Of a DNA stretch of 64,000 bases, positions 58,718 to 64,000 are shown one piece after another (the first letter of the stretch is position 1; each line of letters opens with the position of its first letter). Under the pieces are notes generated by a model. That model ran no database searches. It was given only the letters and a program-made list of their open reading frames with translations, and was not told the origin of the DNA. Source of the DNA: Acaryochloris sp. CCMEE 5410 (GTDB taxonomy: Bacteria; Cyanobacteriota; Cyanobacteriia; Thermosynechococcales; Thermosynechococcaceae); NCBI RefSeq assembly GCF_000238775.2, contig NZ_AFEJ02000001.1, positions 496,001-560,000 on the forward strand, written 5' to 3'. A program made the position numbers and the translations under genes.

Positions 58718-61558
58718 ATGACCTCCGACTCTCCACTCATCACCCCTCCTCCCTTATCATCATCTGACTCCGTTAATAATATTCAGAAAGACTTGGAGGT
58801 CATATCTCCAGTGGTTTGGCAAGCAGGTTATCAAGGTAAAGTCAATTGGCTCGGTACTCAATGGCAAGTCCTAACAGGGCGTTTACCTGCTGATAGTTTA
58901 GGGGATGCTTTTTGGGAATCAGTAGCGGAGAGGGAGCGGGAATATAGTCGTCAACAATGGCAAAATGCTTGTGATAAGCAGCAAGCATTTTCGATGTCTA
59001 CCAGTCTATGCTTGAGCAGTGGTAATCTTGGCTCTGCAATAGTTCAGGGTGAGCCTCTTTGGGATGATCAAAAACAATTGGTTGGATGGGTTGGAACGGT
59101 ACAGGTTACTGACACTGCCACTCCATTACAATCTAGACTGGATTATAGTCAGCAATTTTTACAGGCCGTTCTGGATAATCTGTCTGATGGCATCGTTGCC
59201 TGTGATGCTCAAGGAGTATTGACACTCTTCAACCAAGCAACCCAAGCGCTACATGGACTCCCCCTTTGTACAATCCCCGCTGAGCAGTGGGCAGACTACT
59301 ACGATCTGTATGAAGCAGATGGTAAATCTCCCCTGGCTCAGCATGATATTCCCCTTTTCAGGGCGCTGAAAGGAGAATCCGTCCTAGATGCCGAGATAAT
59401 GATTAAGCCGAAACAAGGCATTCCCCGGACGATTCTGGCCAATGGTGATCCAATTTACGCCAAAGATGGTCAAAAACTCGGCGCTGTCGTGGCTATGCAG
59501 GATATCACCCAACGTAAACGCGCTGAGTTGGAGTTGCGTAAAAGCGAAGACCGGTGGCAGCTTGCCATCCAAGGTACAGGAGATGGTCTATTTGATTGGG
59601 ATGTTGTCACTAACGAAGCCTTTATGTCGCCTCAGTTGAAGCAGACGCTGGGTTATGAAGATCATGAGGTAGAAAATAGCTTTGAGGGCTGGCGACAGTT
59701 GGTTCACCCCCATGACCTTGAAGACGTTGCTGCTGCCCTTGAAGCCCACCTACAGAACAATGGCTCTCTCTACCGAGCTGAGTATCGGATGCGATGTAGA
59801 GATGGTAACATCAAGTGGATTTTGGCCCGGGGCCAGACTCAATGGAATGATGATGGGAAGCCCATACGAATGATTGGGTCCCATCAAGATATTACGCGAC
59901 AAAAGCAAGCGGAGCAGCAACTGGCTCAGCTTAACCAAGATTTAGAGTCACGGGTCAAGGCCCGAACTGCTCAGCTAGCAGCAGCTAATCGTCAAAAAGA
60001 ACTGTTACTGACTCAAGAGCAAGCTGCTCGTCAGCAAGCTGAAGATACCAAAGCTGCCATTGAGCTCTACGAACAAATCATTCACAATATCCAACTTGGT
60101 TTTTTGGTTTGGAAGGCCCCCGATTTGATGACAATTGAAGCATTAGAACTGGTGGCAGCTAACCCAGCTGCAGAAAATCTGTTGGAAACAGAGCTACAGA
60201 GTAAAATTGGCCATCGGATGGAAGTAGTTTTTCCTGATTTCGTTGAGCATAATCCCAATGTTCTTGTATCTCTGTTAGAAGTAATTGAGGCTCAGCAATC
60301 CCAAACTTTCGACCATGTGACCTTGACACAACCTAGTGGCGAAATCAGAATTTTTTCGCTAAAAGCTTTTCCTCTCCCGGATCACTGTATTGGAGTAGCT
60401 TTTGAAAATATTACGGAAAGAAAGCGAACTGAAGCTGCTCTAAGCCAGAGTGAACAGCGATATCGTACTGTGATAGACAGTGTCGAAGAAGTGATCTTTC
60501 AAACAGATACCCATGGCTGTTGGACGTTTCTTAACTCAGCTTGGACAGAGATCACGGAATATGAGATCAGCGAAAGCTTAGGAAAGTCCCTTAAAAAGCT
60601 AATCCCTGCTCCAACGGATCAGCTAAAGTGGCAAGCCCTATTCGATGATTTAGTCCATGAAGCAGAAGGCCTTATCAACTTTAAAATTGAAATTTTGACC
60701 AAAGCCCAGGAACGACGATGGTTAGAAATTAGGGCAGTCCCTTTTCTTGATATGGATGGTTGTATTATTGGTACCAAAGGTACCATTCACGATATTACAG
60801 AACTGGAGAAATCAGCGGCGAATCTCAAAGTCCAAGCGAATCAGTTGATCCAATTAAATGCTGACTTGACGGCAACTACTGAGCAACTGGAAAAACGCAA
60901 CCAAGAATTAGACCAGTTTGCCTACGTGACTTCCCATGATCTGAAAGCCCCCCTGAGAGCGATCGCTAATCTTTCTGAGTGGATCGAAGAAGATCTTGAA
61001 GATCATTTCACTGATGAAGCCCGTAACCAAATGACTTTATTGCGCAGTCGTGTGATGCGGATGGAAAATTTGATCAACGGACTATTATCTTATTCTAGAG
61101 CAGGTCGTTTACATCAACCCAGTCAAAAGGTTGACGTGAAACAGTTAGTAAACGAAATCATCAATTCTCTCAATATACCTAACAGTATGGAAGTGCAGAT
61201 TGATCCAGAATTGCCATGCTTGATGACTCAGGAATTACCGTTGCTACAAGTCTTTTCTAACTTAATCAGCAATGCAGTTAAACATCATAATCAAGATCGT
61301 GGCAAGATCAAAATTATGTTTCAAGATCAAGGAAACCATTATCAATTTTCAGTAAAAGATGATGGTCCGGGGATTGATCCTCAATATCATCAGAAAGTGT
61401 TCAATATTTTCCAAACGCTAAAAGCACGGGATAGCTTTGAAAGCACTGGTATTGGCCTGGCTATCGTCAAAAAAATCGTTGAATCACAAGGGGGAACGAT
61501 TACGTTGGTGTCGCAGCTAGGGGCTGGATCGACCTTTCACTTCACATGGCTAAAGTGA
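58718..61558 (+). CDS. multi-PAS sensor histidine kinase
   Basis: A 946-residue cytoplasmic kinase. Several PAS domains can be placed: about 15-140 (ISPVVWQAGYQGKVNWLGTQ), about 145-265 (FLQAVLDNLSDGIVACDAQG), about 275-400 (RWQLAIQGTGDGLFDWDVVT; HPHDLEDVAAAL), then a coiled coil (400-450), about 455-575, and about 580-705 (YRTVIDSVEEVIFQTDTHGC), each followed by a short linker of ITERKR type. HisKA of the phytochrome-like type, VTSHDLKAPLRAIAN (His740), and HATPase with NLISNAVKHH, DDGPGID and GIGLAIVKKIVES follow. No membrane segment is seen, so it senses cytoplasmic signals such as redox or small molecules. It starts 20 bp after the Pmp3 gene and leads a phosphorelay cluster. Confidence 0.93.
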   Translation: MTSDSPLITPPPLSSSDSVNNIQKDLEVISPVVWQAGYQGKVNWLGTQWQVLTGRLPADSLGDAFWESVAEREREYSRQQWQNACDKQQAFSMSTSLCLSSGNLGSAIVQGEPLWDDQKQLVGWVGTVQVTDTATPLQSRLDYSQQFLQAVLDNLSDGIVACDAQGVLTLFNQATQALHGLPLCTIPAEQWADYYDLYEADGKSPLAQHDIPLFRALKGESVLDAEIMIKPKQGIPRTILANGDPIYAKDGQKLGAVVAMQDITQRKRAELELRKSEDRWQLAIQGTGDGLFDWDVVTNEAFMSPQLKQTLGYEDHEVENSFEGWRQLVHPHDLEDVAAALEAHLQNNGSLYRAEYRMRCRDGNIKWILARGQTQWNDDGKPIRMIGSHQDITRQKQAEQQLAQLNQDLESRVKARTAQLAAANRQKELLLTQEQAARQQAEDTKAAIELYEQIIHNIQLGFLVWKAPDLMTIEALELVAANPAAENLLETELQSKIGHRMEVVFPDFVEHNPNVLVSLLEVIEAQQSQTFDHVTLTQPSGEIRIFSLKAFPLPDHCIGVAFENITERKRTEAALSQSEQRYRTVIDSVEEVIFQTDTHGCWTFLNSAWTEITEYEISESLGKSLKKLIPAPTDQLKWQALFDDLVHEAEGLINFKIEILTKAQERRWLEIRAVPFLDMDGCIIGTKGTIHDITELEKSAANLKVQANQLIQLNADLTATTEQLEKRNQELDQFAYVTSHDLKAPLRAIANLSEWIEEDLEDHFTDEARNQMTLLRSRVMRMENLINGLLSYSRAGRLHQPSQKVDVKQLVNEIINSLNIPNSMEVQIDPELPCLMTQELPLLQVFSNLISNAVKHHNQDRGKIKIMFQDQGNHYQFSVKDDGPGIDPQYHQKVFNIFQTLKARDSFESTGIGLAIVKKIVESQGGTITLVSQLGAGSTFHFTWLK

Positions 61559-61730
61559 GTATTTCCCAAGAAACCAATGCCCAATATCAGAAGGCGTTAT
61601 GCAAAACGAGATTTGGAATCTCTTCCTTTTAATAGATGTGAGTAAAAGAAATCATTGTGTAATCTAGAAGAGCCTTAGAAAAATATCTTCTTGAGCACTT
61701 AACTCATGTTGCAAGTTGGATAAAAGGGAG

Positions 61731-62162
61731 ATGAATGATAAAACGCTCAATATTTTATTGGTAGAAGACGATGAAGTAGATGTGATGAACGTCCAGCGAG
61801 CTTTCAAAAAGGCGAGAATTACAAATCCCTTGTATGTTGCTGGTAATGGCTTGGAAGCACTGTCCATGCTTCGGGGACAAGATGGAGAATCCGCCCAAGT
61901 ACCCAAATCTCGACGTTTAATCATGCTTGATCTCAACATGCCCAAAATGAATGGGTTGGAATTTTTAGAAGCGATACGCAACGATCCAGAACTTAAATCG
62001 ACGCCTGTGATAGTGTTGACCACCTCAGACGAGGATCGCGATCGCATCGAAGCTTACAACCATAATGTGGCCGGTTATATTCTCAAACCCGTTACTTTCT
62101 CCAAATTTGCGGATGTGATGGCCACACTCAATAAGTACTGGACCCTTTGTGAAATGCTTTGA
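61731..62162 (+). CDS. Rcp1-type response regulator
   Basis: A 143-residue single receiver with LLVEDDEVDVMNVQRAFKKA at the start (acidic Glu-Asp-Asp), phosphoacceptor Asp in LIMLDLNMPKMNGLEF, TTSDEDRDRIEAYNHNV and the C-terminal ILKP. Length and the Asn-His-Asn-Val-Ala-Gly-Tyr region are those of Rcp1-type regulators, the partners of phytochrome-like kinases such as the one preceding. ATG 61731 with GGGAG immediately upstream; an in-frame TTG at 61716 is possible. It ends 8 bp before the next gene. Confidence 0.92.
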   Translation: MNDKTLNILLVEDDEVDVMNVQRAFKKARITNPLYVAGNGLEALSMLRGQDGESAQVPKSRRLIMLDLNMPKMNGLEFLEAIRNDPELKSTPVIVLTTSDEDRDRIEAYNHNVAGYILKPVTFSKFADVMATLNKYWTLCEML

Positions 62163-62170
62163 TTTGACTG

Positions 62171-63409
62171 ATGGACGAGACTCTAAAAATACTAGTCGTT
62201 GATGATGATGCAGTTGATCGGATGGCAGTCCGTCGGGCTTTGCTGAAAACCGATTTAGTGGTTGATCTTTCAGAAGCTGAAGATAGTGAATCTGCGCAAG
62301 CCACTTTAAAGACTAGTCAGTTTGACTGTATCCTAGTTGATTATTTTTTACCTGATCAGAACGGTTTGGAACTGGTAAAACATATACGTCACCTTGAAAT
62401 TGATACACCATTAGTAGTGCTCACGGGGCAAGGAGATGAGCAGGTTGCTGTAGACGTCATGAAAGCTGGCGCAGCAGACTATTTGTCAAAAGCCCGGATT
62501 GCACCATCTACTCTAGCTAGAAGTGTTCAGGGGGCTATCCGCCTTCACCGAGCAGAACAGGCTGCTCGTATTGCCAGTGAAAGACTATGGAGGACGAATA
62601 ATCAACTACGCCAGCAAAATGAAGAACTTGCTATGCAGCGGGCCCAGATTGAATCTAAGAACCAAGAACTCATTGAAGCCTATCGCCTCAAATCTGAGTT
62701 TATTGCGACCATCTCCCACGAGCTACGAACCCCTATGAATGCAATTATGGGTTTCTCTCAGTTACTCATACGTCAGTACCCCGACCCGCTAAGTGAACAA
62801 CAGTTAGACATGGTTAAGCGGATTTTTGACAATAGCCGTAACCTCTTGAGCATGGTCAATGAAGTGTTGGATTTTTCTAAAATTGAGGCCAACCGTTTAG
62901 AGATTCATCCCAATGACTTCCAGCTTTCTGTGCTTGTTCTGTCTACCATTCAAGAACTTCAACCCCTTGCTTTAGATAAAGACCTTACTTTGGAAGCTAA
63001 TCTTCCAGAATCTCTGCACACCTTACAGATAAACAATGATCCTGAATGTCTGCGTCGAATATTGGTTAATTTAATTTCCAATGCTATAAAATTCACCAAG
63101 ACTGGCGGAATCACCATATCTGTCAGACAACCCAACACAAACCAAGTCGAACTTTCAGTTCAAGATACTGGAATGGGGATTCCTCAAGAGCATTTGGAAG
63201 CTATCTTTGAACCGTTTCGCCAAGTTGATCAATCCTTGACCCGTGGTCATCCTGGTACAGGATTGGGGCTTGCGATTACAGACTCTCTGGTCAAAGCCAT
63301 GCAAGGAAAAATCTCAGTTACAAGCCAACTGGGTGAAGGGACAACATTTGTTGTTCAATTGCCGATTCACGCCAAAGAAGCTCCCAATGGGAGGGTAAAA
63401 CCCCTATGA
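62171..63409 (+). CDS. receiver-histidine kinase hybrid
   Basis: A 412-residue protein with an N-terminal receiver (VVDDDAVDRMAVRRALLKTD; phosphoacceptor Asp in CILVDYFLPDQNGLEL; a Ser-Lys at the end of strand 5), a helical linker (about 125-170), HisKA with ATISHELRTPMNAIMGFSQL (His183) and HATPase with [17 protein letters not shown] and GTGLGLAI. It probably receives phosphate from the upstream kinase or Rcp1 and passes it on. Starts 8 bp after Rcp1; operon. Followed after about 70 bp by another receiver-kinase gene. Confidence 0.92.
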   Translation: MDETLKILVVDDDAVDRMAVRRALLKTDLVVDLSEAEDSESAQATLKTSQFDCILVDYFLPDQNGLELVKHIRHLEIDTPLVVLTGQGDEQVAVDVMKAGAADYLSKARIAPSTLARSVQGAIRLHRAEQAARIASERLWRTNNQLRQQNEELAMQRAQIESKNQELIEAYRLKSEFIATISHELRTPMNAIMGFSQLLIRQYPDPLSEQQLDMVKRIFDNSRNLLSMVNEVLDFSKIEANRLEIHPNDFQLSVLVLSTIQELQPLALDKDLTLEANLPESLHTLQINNDPECLRRILVNLISNAIKFTKTGGITISVRQPNTNQVELSVQDTGMGIPQEHLEAIFEPFRQVDQSLTRGHPGTGLGLAITDSLVKAMQGKISVTSQLGEGTTFVVQLPIHAKEAPNGRVKPL

Positions 63410-63482
63410 TTTGAGCTGAGCCATCTTGCTGGTATCAACATGACTGACCGATCTTTTTGCAAACGTACCATTAGTCAAGCTC

Positions 63483-64000
63483 ATGCCACCTGCTGCCTCA
63501 TCTATACAATTATTGAACCGCTATATTCTGGCCGTTGACGATCTGCCAGATAATTTGATGCTGCTCAAAATGATGTTGGAGAGTGCGGGCTACCGAATAG
63601 AATTGGCGGATAGTGGTCCGGTGGCGCTGGCGCAAATCCAAAAAGCCCAGCCTGATTTAGTGATTTTGGATGTGATGATGCCGGGAATGAGTGGCTATGA
63701 AGTCACCCAAAAGATCCGCAATGACCCTCAGCTACCCTATATTCCTATTCTGCTGATTTCAGCCCATGAGCGCTCAAGCGTGGTCAAGGGACTGGATGCC
63801 GGGGCGGATGATTTTATTCGTAAACCTGTGGAGTTAGAGGAACTGCAGGCGCGGGTGCGATCGCTTCTGCGTCTCAAGCAGTCCATCGATCAGCGAGAGA
63901 ACTTTATCTCTTGCCTCACCCATGATTTACGGACGCCGTTAATTGCTTGCGATCGCATGGTGGATTTGGTTCGCCAAGGGGTATTTGGAGACATCGCCCC
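63483..64000 (+). CDS. receiver-histidine kinase, partial (runs off window)
   Basis: The frame starts at ATG 63483 and continues past the right edge without a stop. Visible parts: a receiver domain (YILAVDDLPDNLMLLKMMLE; phosphoacceptor Asp in LVILDVMMPGMSGYEV; ISAHERSSVVKGLDAGADDF and IRKP), a linker (VRSLLRLKQSIDQREN) and the beginning of HisKA with SCLTHDLRTPLIACDRM, where the phosphoacceptor His lies. The HATPase is off the window. It is the fourth signalling gene in a row on the plus strand, spaced 73 bp from the previous one. Confidence 0.85.
   Translation, partial: MPPAASSIQLLNRYILAVDDLPDNLMLLKMMLESAGYRIELADSGPVALAQIQKAQPDLVILDVMMPGMSGYEVTQKIRNDPQLPYIPILLISAHERSSVVKGLDAGADDFIRKPVELEELQARVRSLLRLKQSIDQRENFISCLTHDLRTPLIACDRMVDLVRQGVFGDIA

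Overview
The window is cyanobacterial. The palindrome GCGATCGC (HIP1) occurs more than 20 times, base composition looks moderate, and many genes belong to cyanobacterial families: a CAAD/CURT1-like membrane protein, DUF1830, DUF2949, DUF2294, DUF2382, a PsbT-like photosystem II subunit, an Rcp1-type response regulator and a KaiC-like ATPase. The genus cannot be fixed from sequence reading alone; Acaryochloris or a relative is only a guess. No rRNA, tRNA, CRISPR array or replication gene was recognised.

Layout. 1-2350: the end of a coiled-coil membrane gene, a DJ-1/ferritin-like gene pair and a GlsB/YeaQ-type protein. 2494-3638: a decayed ISKra4-type insertion sequence with intact ends. 3667-7150: a conserved hypothetical, Pmp3/YqaE, a small zinc-ribbon protein, a small acidic protein and DUF1206. 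7251-14877: a signalling block made of a 1510-residue CheB-CheR-kinase-receiver protein followed by an overlapping KaiC-like/pseudo-receiver/histidine kinase trio. 14944-27635: cation/proton antiporter, SDR dehydrogenase, MreB-like actin, a gene broken by a stop codon, CsbD, lipoprotein, DUF421, a second DUF1206, AI-2E-type transporter, EcsC-like and topoisomerase IB. 28059-32500: Ppx/GppA phosphatase, an apparently intact IS4-type element with a 9-bp target duplication, a minimal MscS channel and a wrecked hsp20. 32882-44718: phosphatase, HdeD, HtpX, small cyanobacterial DUF proteins, the PsbT-like gene, two DUF2294 proteins, CAAD, two DUF2382 proteins and a secreted TPR protein. 44878-48368: three MscS channels in a row. 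48383-58700: envelope and stress proteins (secreted repeat protein, second HdeD, lipoprotein, HMA-like, SYLF, sodium/calcium exchanger, phospholipase D, FAD-Rieske oxidoreductase, YihY/BrkB, PF04020, second Pmp3). 58718-64000: a phosphorelay cluster of four genes.

How it fits together. Most genes act at the membrane or envelope in responses to osmotic, acid, desiccation, oxidative or heat stress, and several families occur twice or more (DUF1206 x2, Pmp3 x2, HdeD x2, DUF2382 x2, DUF2294 x2, MscS x4). The large two-component clusters at 7-15 kb and 59-64 kb are plausible controllers. The reading as a general-stress island is inference from family content, not demonstrated regulation.

Decay and mobility are visible: two insertion sequences with perfect 9-bp target duplications, an ISKra4 transposase with three frame changes, an hsp20 remnant, and a gene carrying an in-frame amber codon plus a probable homopolymer slip. 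Three features deserve the closest look: the extended PsbT-like gene away from psbB, the overlapping KaiC-like/pseudo-receiver/kinase operon beside the CheB-CheR kinase, and the four-copy 20-bp perfect tandem repeat beside the mreB-like gene.
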